Positions 27,864-38,600 of a stretch of DNA of 64,000 nucleotides are shown in pieces; within the stretch, counting starts at the first letter, position 1; every line of letters begins with the position of its first letter. The stretch lies in assembly GCA_965237635.1 (NCBI GenBank), contig CBDEFX010000002.1, positions 2,046,001 through 2,110,000 of the forward strand. The letters are read 5' to 3'. The notes beneath the pieces are model-generated. The model saw only the letters and a list, made by a program, of their open reading frames with translations. It made no database searches and was not told where the DNA came from. The position numbers were made by a program, and so were the translations under genes. The stretch is from CBDEFX01 sp965237635 (lineage in GTDB: Bacteria; Chloroflexota; Dehalococcoidia; Lucifugimonadales; CAUZJF01).

Positions 27864-30800
27864 GTGAAAGTGTACTTGGAGCCATACGGAAAGTCCGCGC
27901 GGGAACGGCTGCAGGCGTTGGTGGCCGAGGCCAAGGCGGGCAACCCGTTCGCGCCGGTGACCGTCGTGCCGCCGAACACCTACGCGGGCATCGGCCTCCG
28001 CCGGGTCCTGGCCGGTGACGGCGGTCTCCTCAACGTAGGCTTTATGGCCCTGGCACGCCTGGCCGAACAGCTGGGTGCGCCGACGATGGCGTCGCAGCGA
28101 CGGCGGCCGCTGTCCGCAGCGTCGGAGATGGCTGTCATCCGCACGGTGGCGATGGAGATGGTGGGGAAGGAACCGCTCGGCAGCGTGGCCGGGCACTCCT
28201 CGTTGCACCAATCGCTGCAGGAGGCGTTCAAAGAGCTGGTGCGCCTGACGGAGGGTGACCTCGACCTGCTCGCGGGAGAGGGTCCGCTGCGGCAGGCCAC
28301 CGTCGAGTTGTACCGCCGATTCCGGGAGCGGACCACCGAGTACTACGGGCCCGAAGACGAGGCTTGGGCTGCGGCGGAAGCGGTGCGCTCGGGGCGAGGG
28401 CAGCCGGCGCTGCAGGACGTGGGCGCGCTGGTATTCTTCCTCCTGACACGGCCATCGCCGGGTGAGGCCGCGCTGCTGACGGCGCTGTCGGATGCTGCGC
28501 CGTGCAGCCTCGTGGTGGGGCGGACGGGCGAGGCCGACGTCGATGACACTGAGGGCGCGTGGTGGGAGCAGTTCGCTGAAGCGAAGGCTGACAGCTCGCG
28601 GCAGAGCTTGGCGGATTTGGACGCGAGACCGGAGTCCATCGTGTCGGCCCCGGACGCGCGCGAAGAAGTGCGGCAGGCGGTGCGCGACATGCTCCAACGG
28701 GCGGAAGCGGGCGTGCCCTTTCATCGCATGGCGGCACTTTACCGTCGGCAGGACCCATACGCCTTTCAGCTTCGGATGGAGCTGGGCTTTGCTGGTATAC
28801 GGGTGGCGGGCCCGGACCCGTCGCCGCTGCGGGACTCCGTTCCGGGGCGGCTTCTTACGGGGATGCTGGACGTCATCAAGGAGGACTTCAGCCGTGCCGC
28901 CCTGATGCGGTGGCTGGCGGACGCGCCGGTGTGGAACGCCGCGAGCAACCGGTCAGCGTCCAGCGAGCTGCAGCGTTGGGAGGGCCTGTCGCGGCAAGCA
29001 GGCGTCGTACGCGGCTTGGAGCAGTGGAAGGAGCGGCTCCAGGGCCTGTCCTCGAGTATGGCACAGCGTCGCCAGGGGGCAGAGGAGCGAGGTGACCTGA
29101 CGGAAGCCCAGGCGAGGGGCTATGACGAGGCAATCGCCTGTGCTGAGAGGTTGTTGGCGCTTGTAGAGCAATTGGCGCAGGTCAGCCCGCCCGCGGACGG
29201 CAGCCCCTGGAGCGCCTTTGCCAAGTGGGCCAGGAACGCTATAGACCGATACGGCCAGGGGAAGAACGACTGGCCGGCGCAACAGCAGAACGCGCTTGGG
29301 AGTGTGGAGACGACGCTGGAGGAACTTGGCAAGTTGGACTCGGTTGAGCCGGCGACGACGCTGACAGGGTTTCAGCAAGCGCTCAATCACGCGCTTTCAG
29401 GGTACATGGGCCGGAGCGGCGCCACTGGGACGGGCGTGTTTGTGGCAGGGCTTAGTGCCGCGACGGGCATGGAATTCGACACCGTTTGGCTCCTGGGGAT
29501 GTCGGAGGGCGACTACCCGGACCGGAGCGGCGAGGATCCGCTGCTGCCGGAGTACGTGCGCGCTCAGGTGCTGAAGGGCGCCCTGCCTCTTCGACGGGAG
29601 GCCCAATTGCATGAGCGGCGCGACTATCTGGCCGCCCTCACAGGCGGGGAGCGGAGACGGCTCTCGTATTCACGGGTTGACCCTGTGACGCGGCGGTCGC
29701 AATACCCCTCGCCCTGGCTGCTTGAGGCCGCCTCGACCCTCGCCGATGAACGCGTCTCGTCGGAGCGGCTGCACACCTACGATGCTCCATGGCTGACGGT
29801 CATCGAATCGATGGAAGACGCGCTGCGGATGGCCGAGGATGGACGGGCCGCAGACGGCCACGAGTACGACGTGCTCGCCCTTGCGCGGTGGCAGAGGACG
29901 GACTCGCGCCTACGCTGGCACCCGCTGGCCTCGGACGGAGGCACTCTGGGCCGGGCGCTCGCGATGGAGCGGGCGCGAGCAACGAACCGGCTTACCGAGT
30001 GGGACGGCTACGTGGGCGGGATCGCGGGCAGCAGCAGGCGGCTCGGCGGATCGCTCTCGAGGGTCATGTCTCCTTCGCGGTTGGAATCGTGGGCCACGTG
30101 CCCGTACCGCCACTTCCTGGGCAGCGTGCTCAACCTGTCGGCATGGGAAACCCCTGAGGACGTGCTGAACATCTCCCCGCTGGAACGGGGCAGCCTGGTC
30201 CACGCCATCCTGGAGCGCTTCATCAAGGAGGCGATGGACGCAGGGGCCCCTTCGCCTCACGAAGTCTGGACGCCCCAGCAGCGGGAACGGCTCCGGGAGA
30301 TCGCCCAAGAGGCGTTCCGAGAGGCGGAGCAAAGGGGCGTGACAGGGCACCGCGTGCTGTGGGAGGTGGCGCAGGAGGACATCCTTCAGGACCTGGGGCG
30401 GTTCCTGGATGACGACGAACAGTACCGGGCAGACGAGGGGATGCAACCCCGCTACGCCGAGTACGCTTTTGGCTTCGACGGGCCGCCGGTGGCAATGGCG
30501 CTGCCGGACGGCGGCGAGGTCCGATTCCGGGGTTTCATCGACCGGGTGGACGTGGCACAGGACGGCCTTCGAGCTGTGGTAATGGACTACAAGACAGGCT
30601 CCTCCCGGCAATACGACAAGATGAAGGACGATCCCCTGATGGCGGGGAAGCGGCTGCAACTGCCCGTGTATGCGCTTGCGGTGCGGGAGACGCTGCTGCC
30701 GGATGCCGCCCTGCGTGCAGAGTACTTGTTCATCTCCGCCAACGGCGGATACACCCGCGTTCCCGTGACCCTCGACATCATTGAGGCGCAGTTCAGGGAT

Positions 30801-31028
30801 ACGGTACAAGCCATCGCGGAAGGGGTACGGGGCGGTGTCTTCCCCGCGAACCCCGGTTCGCCCGGCTTCGGCGGGCCCGAAAACTGCCGCTACTGCGACT
30901 TCCAGCGCATCTGCCCCACCAACAAGCTGGCGTTGTGGGCGCGCAAGGGCGACTCGCTACAGGCCGCTGCCTACAGAATGCTCAGCGGCGGCGCCCTCGA
31001 CGCCGATGCGGAAGAGGACGCGGGATGA
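27864..31028 (+). CDS. addB: AddB-like ATP-dependent nuclease subunit B with Fe-S nuclease domain
   Basis: A protein of about 1054 residues forming one half of an AddAB (RecBCD-like) helicase-nuclease for double-strand break repair. The N-terminal helicase-like part is degenerate (no clear Walker A). From about residue 734 (SPSRLESWATCPYRHF) the RecB-type nuclease starts. DYKTG (about 907) is the active-site Asp/Lys motif, and the cysteines in CPYRHF and CRYCDFQRICP are the four expected Fe-S ligands. I chose the GTG at 27864, preceded by AAGGAA, over an upstream TTG. Its stop overlaps the addA ATG. Intact and unshifted. Confidence 0.85.
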   Translation: MKVYLEPYGKSARERLQALVAEAKAGNPFAPVTVVPPNTYAGIGLRRVLAGDGGLLNVGFMALARLAEQLGAPTMASQRRRPLSAASEMAVIRTVAMEMVGKEPLGSVAGHSSLHQSLQEAFKELVRLTEGDLDLLAGEGPLRQATVELYRRFRERTTEYYGPEDEAWAAAEAVRSGRGQPALQDVGALVFFLLTRPSPGEAALLTALSDAAPCSLVVGRTGEADVDDTEGAWWEQFAEAKADSSRQSLADLDARPESIVSAPDAREEVRQAVRDMLQRAEAGVPFHRMAALYRRQDPYAFQLRMELGFAGIRVAGPDPSPLRDSVPGRLLTGMLDVIKEDFSRAALMRWLADAPVWNAASNRSASSELQRWEGLSRQAGVVRGLEQWKERLQGLSSSMAQRRQGAEERGDLTEAQARGYDEAIACAERLLALVEQLAQVSPPADGSPWSAFAKWARNAIDRYGQGKNDWPAQQQNALGSVETTLEELGKLDSVEPATTLTGFQQALNHALSGYMGRSGATGTGVFVAGLSAATGMEFDTVWLLGMSEGDYPDRSGEDPLLPEYVRAQVLKGALPLRREAQLHERRDYLAALTGGERRRLSYSRVDPVTRRSQYPSPWLLEAASTLADERVSSERLHTYDAPWLTVIESMEDALRMAEDGRAADGHEYDVLALARWQRTDSRLRWHPLASDGGTLGRALAMERARATNRLTEWDGYVGGIAGSSRRLGGSLSRVMSPSRLESWATCPYRHFLGSVLNLSAWETPEDVLNISPLERGSLVHAILERFIKEAMDAGAPSPHEVWTPQQRERLREIAQEAFREAEQRGVTGHRVLWEVAQEDILQDLGRFLDDDEQYRADEGMQPRYAEYAFGFDGPPVAMALPDGGEVRFRGFIDRVDVAQDGLRAVVMDYKTGSSRQYDKMKDDPLMAGKRLQLPVYALAVRETLLPDAALRAEYLFISANGGYTRVPVTLDIIEAQFRDTVQAIAEGVRGGVFPANPGSPGFGGPENCRYCDFQRICPTNKLALWARKGDSLQAAAYRMLSGGALDADAEEDAG

Positions 31029-34000
31029 CGCTGCATGACCAGACAGCGGACCAGCAGCACCGCGACCGAATCCAGCAGAGCCTGGACGAGAACCTCTTTG
31101 TCGAGGCTGGAGCAGGGACGGGGAAGACCACCGCGCTGGTAGGCCGCATAGTGACTTTGATTGCCTCGGGCGCTGCGGAGATGGCGGGACTGGCCGCGAT
31201 CACCTTCACCGAGGCCGCCGCCGCTGAACTGCGGGACCGGGTGCGCCGTGACCTCGAGAGCGCGGCAGAGGACGATAGCCGCGATGAGGGCTCACGCGAC
31301 TGGTGCCGGCGGGCGGTATCGGGGATGGACGCCGCGTCGATCCAGACGCTGCATAGCTTCGCGCAGTCGCTGTTGCGCGAGCTGCCGCTGGAGGCGGGTC
31401 TGCCGCCAGGCTTTGAGATGCTTGACCCAATCGAAGCGGACTTGTGCTTCCAACAAGCCTGGGACCAGTGGCTGGATGAATCGCTGGAGTCGGAGGAGCT
31501 TGGCCCCAAGCTGGCACGGGCGCTGCACCTGGGACTGAATCTGGACCAGCTGCGCCGGGTTGCCTCGGCGCTCAACGGCGACTATGACCTGGTGGCCGAC
31601 GCGTCCATTGCAAAGGCGCCCGAGCCCACGCTGACCATCGGGAACAGGCTGGCGGAGTCTGTCACGGAGATCGAGCGGCTGCGACTGTTTTCAAAGATTG
31701 GCGGCGGTGACCAGTTGTTTGACCACGCAGCAGAGGTCGTGGCCTTGGCGCAAAGGCTGCCCGCTGCGGGTGGCGGCGACCGCGCCTACGAGCGAGCCCT
31801 CGTCCGGCTGCTGGGTTGGAAGCCGCTCTCAACTAGGAGGGGCAGACAGAATGAGTGGGACAAGGACGATGTGACGGGGGTCAATGCCTGCAAGTTGCTG
31901 AAGGAAACGCTCCAAGCCATTGAGGATGTGCGGGCGGAGGAGATCGCCGCGCTGCGCACCGCCGCCTTCGCGCCTGCCTTGGAAGCGGTACGCAAGTTCG
32001 TAGTCGACCAGTCGGCACGGCGCAAGGAGGAAGGGCACGCGGAGTTCCATGACCTTCTTGTCTGGGCCCGGGACATGCTACGTGACAACCCCGACGCGCG
32101 CCGCCGGTTTCAGCGCCGCTTCCATCACCTGCTGGTGGACGAGTTCCAGGACACGGACCCCATTCAGGCGGAGATCGCCTTCTTCCTGGCCGGCGACCCG
32201 GATGACCGCGCAGGGAGCATGTCGAAGGACTGGGAGGCCATTGTGCCGACGCCCGGCAAGCTCTTCATGGTGGGCGACCCAAAGCAGTCCATCTATCGCT
32301 TCCGGCGTGCGGACATCGTGACCATGGCGCACGTGCGCCATCACCTGGTGCACGAGAGCACGCCGTTGCAGCAGAACTTCCGGTCGCAGCAGAGCATCAT
32401 CTCCTGGGTGAACCACGTTTTTGGCCGGTGGATGCGGAACGAGGACGGCAGCGAGTTGCAGGCCGAGTACCGGGACCTCGTCGCCACACACGGCGTGTCG
32501 AAGGAGGGGGAGGATGCGCCGCCGCCCGCGGTCTACTACGTAGGCGAGAGCGTCAGCGGGAAATCGGACTTCGCCCGTCGGCTGGAAGGGCAGGCGGTGG
32601 CTGCCTTGGCCCGGCGAGTCAAGGAAGAGCGGTGGCAGGTCCGTAACGAGGAACCCGGAGTATTGCGGGACGCCACCTACCGGGACATCTGCCTGCTGCT
32701 GCCAAGTCGCACGAACCTGGAGGCGCTGGAGCAGGCGCTGGAGGCCGCGGACGTGCCGTATCGCATCGAGAGCGAGTCGATCGTGCTGGGCACGGAAGAC
32801 GTTAGGCAGCTGCTGAACTGCCTTCGCGCTATCGACAGCCCGGGCGATCAGGTGGCGCTCGTGGCAGCGCTCCGCTCAACAGCCTTCTCCTGCAGCGATG
32901 TTGAGCTGCTGCAGTTCGTCGACGACGGGGGGCGGTTCGACTACCTGCACCCCGGCAGCGCCACGGGCCCGGTGTCCGAAGCCCTGGCCGTGCTGCGCGA
33001 ATCCAACAAGAAGTGTGGGCTGAAGCCTCCAGACGAGCTGATCGAGGAGTTCATCCGGGAGCGACATCTGGTGGAGCTCTCCTTTGACCGCCGTCGGCCC
33101 CGGGAGCGATGGCGTCGGCTGCGCTTCGTGGTGGAGCAGGCGCGGGCGTACCAACGGGCTGGCGGCAGTTCACTGCGCGGCTTCCTCGACTGGATTGAGC
33201 GGCAGGTTGTGGAGCGGGCGCGAGCCGTGGAGTCGCCGGCGCCGGAGTCGGACGAGGACTGCGTGCGCATCATGACGGTTCACGCGGCCAAGGGCTTGGA
33301 GTTCCCGGTGGTAGTGCTGACGGGATTCGGGAGCACACCCAATCGCAATACCGACAACGTGATCGTGGACCGGACCTCTGGCCAGGTTGAGATCAAACTC
33401 TCCCTGCCTGGTGGCATACACGTCCCTACGCCGGGGTTTGAGGCCGCAAAGGTCAGAGAATCAGCGGCGGCGGAAGCGGAGGACGTGCGGCTGGCCTACG
33501 TGGCATGCACGCGCGCTAAGGACCACCTTCTTGTGAGCCTATTCCGCCCCGAGGCAAAGAAGGACACAACGCGCGCCGCCAAGCTGGAGGAGTTTTGCGC
33601 GGATCGCTTGGACTTGTTCCAGAAGCTCGACTGGGAGTCGTTGGTGGAAACAGCGGCCGGCTACACACCGCAGGCGGAGGAGGATAGGGCTGCGTCTGGT
33701 GGCGATTTTGCCACCCTGCGGGCGCAGTGGGAGGCGCAGCGTGAATCGACCATCGAGAAGGCGTCGCAGCCTCAAGCACAGGCGGTCACGGCCATCGCAC
33801 AGCGCGTGAAGGGGCAGCCGCCGAGTGTGCCCGCCGAAGGAGATCTGACGTCGGAGAAGGAGGAGGCGGGCGAAGGCGAAATCCCGTATCGGCGAGGGCG
33901 CGGCGGGACGAACCTTGGGCGCGCGGTCCACGCCGTACTGCAGAGCATCGACCTGCTGACCGGCGAGGGGCTGGAGGACATCTGCCGTGCCCAAGCGGAG

Positions 34001-34423
34001 GCGGAGGGCATCGGCGAAGCAGCGGAGGATGTACTTGAGCTGTCGCGCAACGCGTTGGCAACAGAAACCGTGAAGGGCCTGGTCGACAGCGTTAAGCAAG
34101 GCTCGGCCAACTACTACCGGGAGGTCTTTGTCAGTACGAAGCTCGGTGACAGACTGGTGGAGGGATTCATTGACCTGCTCATCGATGCGCCGGACGGGAT
34201 AACCATAATCGACTACAAGACGGACCGACTCACTACCAAGCAGGTCCAGGAGCTGGGGGCGGAGTATGAGGTGCAGCTGGGCCTCTATGCCTGGGCGGTT
34301 GGGGAAACAACGGGGAAACCGGTGCGGGAAGCGACGCTTCTCTTCCTACGCCCACAGGAGGAACGTCGGTTCCCGGATCCGCAGGCGCTCATCTTGAAGG
34401 CGTTGGATGCGGCGAAGGTCTAG
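31025..34423 (+). CDS. addA: AddA-like UvrD/RecB helicase-nuclease subunit A
   Basis: A protein of 1132 residues. Walker A EAGAGTGKTT (27-36), motif Ia TFTEAAAAELRDRV, motif II LLVDEFQDTDP (about 372), motif III GDPKQSIYRFR, motif V MTVHAAKGLEFPVV and motif VI YVACTRAKDHLLVS form a complete UvrD-type helicase. A C-terminal RecB-like nuclease follows, with GRAVHAVLQ and IIDYKTDRL (about 1061). The ATG overlaps the addB stop, so the two are one operon. With AddB it would unwind and degrade broken DNA ends. Complete. Confidence 0.9.
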   Translation: MTLHDQTADQQHRDRIQQSLDENLFVEAGAGTGKTTALVGRIVTLIASGAAEMAGLAAITFTEAAAAELRDRVRRDLESAAEDDSRDEGSRDWCRRAVSGMDAASIQTLHSFAQSLLRELPLEAGLPPGFEMLDPIEADLCFQQAWDQWLDESLESEELGPKLARALHLGLNLDQLRRVASALNGDYDLVADASIAKAPEPTLTIGNRLAESVTEIERLRLFSKIGGGDQLFDHAAEVVALAQRLPAAGGGDRAYERALVRLLGWKPLSTRRGRQNEWDKDDVTGVNACKLLKETLQAIEDVRAEEIAALRTAAFAPALEAVRKFVVDQSARRKEEGHAEFHDLLVWARDMLRDNPDARRRFQRRFHHLLVDEFQDTDPIQAEIAFFLAGDPDDRAGSMSKDWEAIVPTPGKLFMVGDPKQSIYRFRRADIVTMAHVRHHLVHESTPLQQNFRSQQSIISWVNHVFGRWMRNEDGSELQAEYRDLVATHGVSKEGEDAPPPAVYYVGESVSGKSDFARRLEGQAVAALARRVKEERWQVRNEEPGVLRDATYRDICLLLPSRTNLEALEQALEAADVPYRIESESIVLGTEDVRQLLNCLRAIDSPGDQVALVAALRSTAFSCSDVELLQFVDDGGRFDYLHPGSATGPVSEALAVLRESNKKCGLKPPDELIEEFIRERHLVELSFDRRRPRERWRRLRFVVEQARAYQRAGGSSLRGFLDWIERQVVERARAVESPAPESDEDCVRIMTVHAAKGLEFPVVVLTGFGSTPNRNTDNVIVDRTSGQVEIKLSLPGGIHVPTPGFEAAKVRESAAAEAEDVRLAYVACTRAKDHLLVSLFRPEAKKDTTRAAKLEEFCADRLDLFQKLDWESLVETAAGYTPQAEEDRAASGGDFATLRAQWEAQRESTIEKASQPQAQAVTAIAQRVKGQPPSVPAEGDLTSEKEEAGEGEIPYRRGRGGTNLGRAVHAVLQSIDLLTGEGLEDICRAQAEAEGIGEAAEDVLELSRNALATETVKGLVDSVKQGSANYYREVFVSTKLGDRLVEGFIDLLIDAPDGITIIDYKTDRLTTKQVQELGAEYEVQLGLYAWAVGETTGKPVREATLLFLRPQEERRFPDPQALILKALDAAKV

Positions 34424-34446
34424 TCGGTGGCGCTAGCCTGCCGAAA

Positions 34447-34478
34447 AGCAGAGGGGGCCGCAAGAGGACCCCTCTGCT
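34447..34478 (+). terminator. Hairpin after addA
   Basis: GCAGAGGGG (34448-34456) pairs with CCCCTCTGC (34469-34477) over a 12-base loop, 25 bases after the addA stop. There is no T-run, so it may be a weak or Rho-assisted terminator. Confidence 0.45.
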
Positions 34479-34502
34479 GCACCTGCGTTTCTGCGACTAG
34501 CT

Positions 34503-35236
34503 GAGCTGGCGCAAGAGGACCATTTGGCCGCCCTCAACCAATTCACGGTTGGCTTCCTGGCCATCCCGTCGGTGAACAAGCAGCTGATCATCCAGCTGGC
34601 CCGATGCGAGTACGTAGACCGGCGGGAGAACGTCATCGCCATAGGCAACAGCGGGACCGGCAAGACCCATGTCGCGCTCGGCCTGGGACTCGCAGCCTGC
34701 CAGAGGGGGCTGTCGGTCGGCTTCACCACGGCCGCCTCGCTGGTCCACGAGCTGATCGAAGCCAGGGATGAGCGACGACTGCTCAACCTCCAGAAGAAAT
34801 TGGCCCGCCTCAAGCTGCTCATCATCGACGAGCTTGGCTTCGTCCCATTCTCCAAGACCGGGGCCAAGCTACTGTTCAAAGTCTTCAGCCAGCGTTACGA
34901 GAGAGGATCGGTCCTGGTCACCACCAACCTGCCCTTCGACGAGTGGACCGAGGTCTTCGGCTCGGAGAGGCTGACCGGCGCCCTGCTGGACCGCCTCACT
35001 CACCGCGTCCACATCCTGGAGATGAACGGCGAAAGCTACCGCCTCAAGCAGAGCAGGCAAGCCACCGCCATGCACTCCGCCGGCGATCCTCCTGACCCGT
35101 AGACCCCGGCCGCACTCACTCCAGCCAACGGCTCCTGCTGACACCCGCCGCAGGGTGACATTCATTCTGAACGCCGACGCCCGGGTGATACACTTTTGCT
35201 CCGCCCCGTGTCCTAATATCCCTCCGCCCTTGACAG
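34503..35236 (+). pseudogene. IS21 remnant: 3' two thirds of istB plus the element's right end
   Basis: From about 34545 the sequence matches istB at 11158-11940: FLAIPSVNKQLIIQLARCEY, GNSGTGKTH, LIIDELGFVPFSKTG, stopping at 35100-35102. The first third of istB and all of istA are missing. Downstream (35103-35236) is the uninterrupted IS21 right end, ending CCCTCCGCCCTTGACA. It cannot move by itself but shows what the nested copy looked like before its later insertions. Confidence 0.85.
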
Positions 35237-35237
35237 T

Positions 35238-35277
35238 AGGCTCTCCTTGGGGTGGTTGCCCATCCCAAGGAGAGCCT
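35238..35277. other. Perfect 14-bp inverted repeat
   Basis: AGGCTCTCCTTGGG (35238-35251) and CCCAAGGAGAGCCT (35264-35277) are perfect complements with a 12-base loop. It starts two bases past the IS21 right end and runs into the ISNCY remnant. It could form a strong RNA hairpin or be a junction of two inverted element ends. Confidence 0.75.
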
Positions 35278-35615
35278 GGCATCCCTCGGCGTCATCGAGG
35301 CCGACAGCGCCACATTGAACGGCGACGGCAGAATTCGCAAGCCTCCGGCATCGCCACGCAGGAAACCCACGCCGCGACAGAGGGTTCGGTGGAAGGCCGT
35401 GCAGCAGGCTAAGCTTCGGGGCCTCTCCATTCGGGCAATCGCCAGGGAGTTGGGCATCCACAGGAACACGGTCCGCAAGTACGCCGAAGTCAAGAGCCCG
35501 CCCATGGTGCGCACTAGGGTCAAGCCCCGCGTATCACAGTCCGATGATATGACAGTGGCCTAGATGGACATTTTCCCTAACCACTTAGGCGGACACAATC
35601 GCTGAACATCGACAC
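35252..35615 (+). pseudogene. ISNCY-type transposase remnant (C-terminal HTH and right end)
   Basis: The frame at 35252-35563 encodes PTPRQRVRWKAVQQAKLRGL, then IRAIARELGIHRNTVRKYAE, nearly the same as the last 70 residues of the transposase at 13801-15327. The right terminal repeat (ACAATCGCTGAACATCGACAC region, 35595-35615) is also present. The DDE core and left end are gone. Confidence 0.75.
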
Positions 35616-35662
35616 AGGTCAGTCAAAAGTGACACAATCTGACCAATGTGACGGGCCAGGTG

Positions 35663-38600
35663 TCAGGCGCCAGACTGACCGATGTCCAACACTTGGGCTC
35701 CCACGTCCGCAAACATGTCCACGATAGTGCGGTGGCAGGTGAAGACAAGCACTTGGTTGGTCTCGGACAGCTTGGCGAACGAACTGGCGGCCAGACTGGC
35801 CCGCTCCGGATCGAAGTTCACAAGCGCCTCGTCCACGACGACCGGCAGCCGCTCTGCGTGCTCACCGAACTCAAGTATCAACCCAAAACGCAGCGCGAGG
35901 TAAAGCTGCTCCCGCGTGCCCCTGCTCAGCTCGGCTGGCCGCCTGTCTCGCCCGGAGGCATCCGTCACTGTTATCGTCTGTTCGCCGACTGGGGCATAGA
36001 GACGTGTGTACCGTTGCCCGGTCACATTAGAGAAGAACTCCTCGGCGTGCCGGATGACACTGGGCTGCCTCTCCTGCTCAAACTTTCTCTGGGTCCTCTC
36101 CAGAATCACCCCGGCGATAGTTAGCCGCGACCACTCCCATGTGTCCTCCTGCAACTGCTCCATCAATATGTTCCGGCGTATGCGGAGCTCGGACGACTCC
36201 TCCTCGGCAGCCAGCCGGTCGATCTCGGTTGCGTTTCCTCCATGCTCTTGGTTCAAATCGTCACGGCGGGAATTCAGGGCGTCTATCCGTTCGGAGAGGA
36301 CCCTAGACTCGTCGCGAAGCAGGTCCGGGTCTGACGCGGCCAGCGAGTCCCTGAAGGCCACCAGTCGGTCATCCGGGCCGCTCAGCCGGCTGAGGCTGCC
36401 CAGGCGTTCGTCCCTCTGCGCCTCCAGTTCCTGACGCTGCGCGTACTGTGTCGCCTTGCGACGGAACTCCTCGGCGTCCCCGGCACCGGCCGTCGCGACA
36501 AGGGCAGCGAGGTCCTCTCCTGCCGACTGCAGACGTCGCTCCATCTGCTCAAGGCGCTGCCGCAGCTGCTCCCTCTGCCGACGGGCCTGATCACGCTCTG
36601 AGACCTGCCCCCGGACCTCCTCGAGCCTGCCAATGAGGGTGTCAGCCGCCGTGGCGAGCTGAAGCGGGTCGGCGGTATCAAGTGTGACGCCGTGGTTCCG
36701 TGCCAGGGGAGCCACGTGCTCCCTGAATTGTTCTATGTCGACCTCGATGGAGGATACACGCTGACGCATCCGGCGGGTCTCGGTCCTGTGGGCGCGGGCG
36801 GTATCAGCGCGAGCCAGAAACTCCAGAAGCGCGTCTGGAGTGAAGCTCTCGTCCAGCCCGCGCTCACGAAGCCATCTGCGCCATTCTGACTCGCAGTCCT
36901 CCTGCTCACGAGACGCGCTTCGGTGCTCGTCGGAAGCGGTGGAAACGGTCTGCTCCTGCTGTTGTAGTCTGGCAAGCACGTTGTCCCGCTGGACCACTAG
37001 CTCTCGAACCGCATCGAAGCTCTCTATGAGCGTGTCCGCCACTGCCATGACGCGCTGGTGGCCGGCATCGTCGAGTGGGATACTGTACTTTTGAGCCAGC
37101 GGCTGTACGAGCTGTCCGTACTCGTGTATGTCCACTTCGATCGCAGACATGCGCTGCCGCATCCTGCGCACACTCTCTAGGACAGCCCTGATCGTCTCGA
37201 TGCGTCCGGTGAACTCCACCACGCCCTCTGGAGTCAGACGAAGGTCCAGCCCGTGTCGCTCGAGCCACCGGCACCACTCATCCCTAGCGGCGGTCTCCGA
37301 TTCGACCGCAGACCGCGCCTGCCCATCCGCCTGCTCGACCCGCCGCAGATGTGCTTCGAACGCGAGTCGCGCCTCCTCCACCCACCTGGACGACTCCTTC
37401 CACGCGGACAGGCCACTTGAAGCGGCCTCAATTTCCGATTCCACATTGTCCAGGACATCTGCCGTAGGTAAGTCGTCCAGCCCGAGCGGCTGCGCGGCCT
37501 CCACCAGAAGACCCCTGGCTCTTCCCAGCGCAATCTCGGCCTCACTCGATCCCCGAGCAACAGCGCCTAACAGCGGACTTTCGGCTGTCACTGAGCCTTC
37601 GCGCCTGCGCACCAGCAGGTATACTGCAACGCCCAGCAGAACCATTCCCGCGACAGCACCGAGCAGAAGCGACTCCTGGCCAAGATAGACACCGGCCAGC
37701 ACCAGCCCGATCCCCGCGACTCCTAGGAGCATGGGGAGCAGAACTGAGGAACGCCCTGACACCGTGTCCGCCGATTCGGTACTGCCTGTCAGTGACGCGA
37801 GTTGTCCCCGCAAGTTCTCCATGTTGAGACCGGCGCGCTCGTGGTCGTTGAGCCGGCTGCGGGCCGTGCGCAGGGCGCTCCTCCGTAGATCGATCTCAAG
37901 ACCAGCCTGGGCGGGCTGTTCAGCCGGCACCCGGGCCTGCGTCTGCTCGACAGCGGCCCGGCGCTCCACCAGCTCGGAGCGCTCCCTCTCCAGTTGCTCT
38001 TCTGAGCTCCGCACCCTCGCGGACTGGTCGGTAAGTCCCTGCCTGAAACCATCGACCTCCTGCCGAAACACCATGGATGTGTCGAAGCCGTCCAGCTGGG
38101 TCTCGTCCCAGCTCTGGCCCAAGTCCCGAAGCCGCCTAGCCAGATCGGCCTCTTGGGCGCCCAGCTCAGCGCGACGCTCGGGCAGGTCGCGCACAGAGTC
38201 GTCGAAGCTGCCGCGACCGCGACGGACCCGCTCCACGGCCTCCCGGTCCTCCAGCAGGTCCTCCAGCTGTCCGCTTGCGGGGCGTAGGCCAATTGAGCCG
38301 GCCGAGGCAGAGTCGACCTGCAGTCTACCCTGGGCCAGCTGTTCCTCGGTCTTCAGCTTCTCCAGCAGTCCGGTGGTCTGCTCGAGCCTGACGACAGCGG
38401 CATCAGACTTGGTTGAGGACTCGTTCAGCTCCTCTCTCCAGGCCACCACCTGCTGGCGTGCCGCAAGGGACGTGTCCAGACCATCAAGGCTCGTCTCGTC
38501 CCAGCCGCTGCCCAGCTCACGGAGGCCCTCCGACAGAACGTCCTCCATCTCCCGAAGCTCGTCCTGCCGCTCCGGAAGGTCGTGTACCGAGCCGTCGAAG

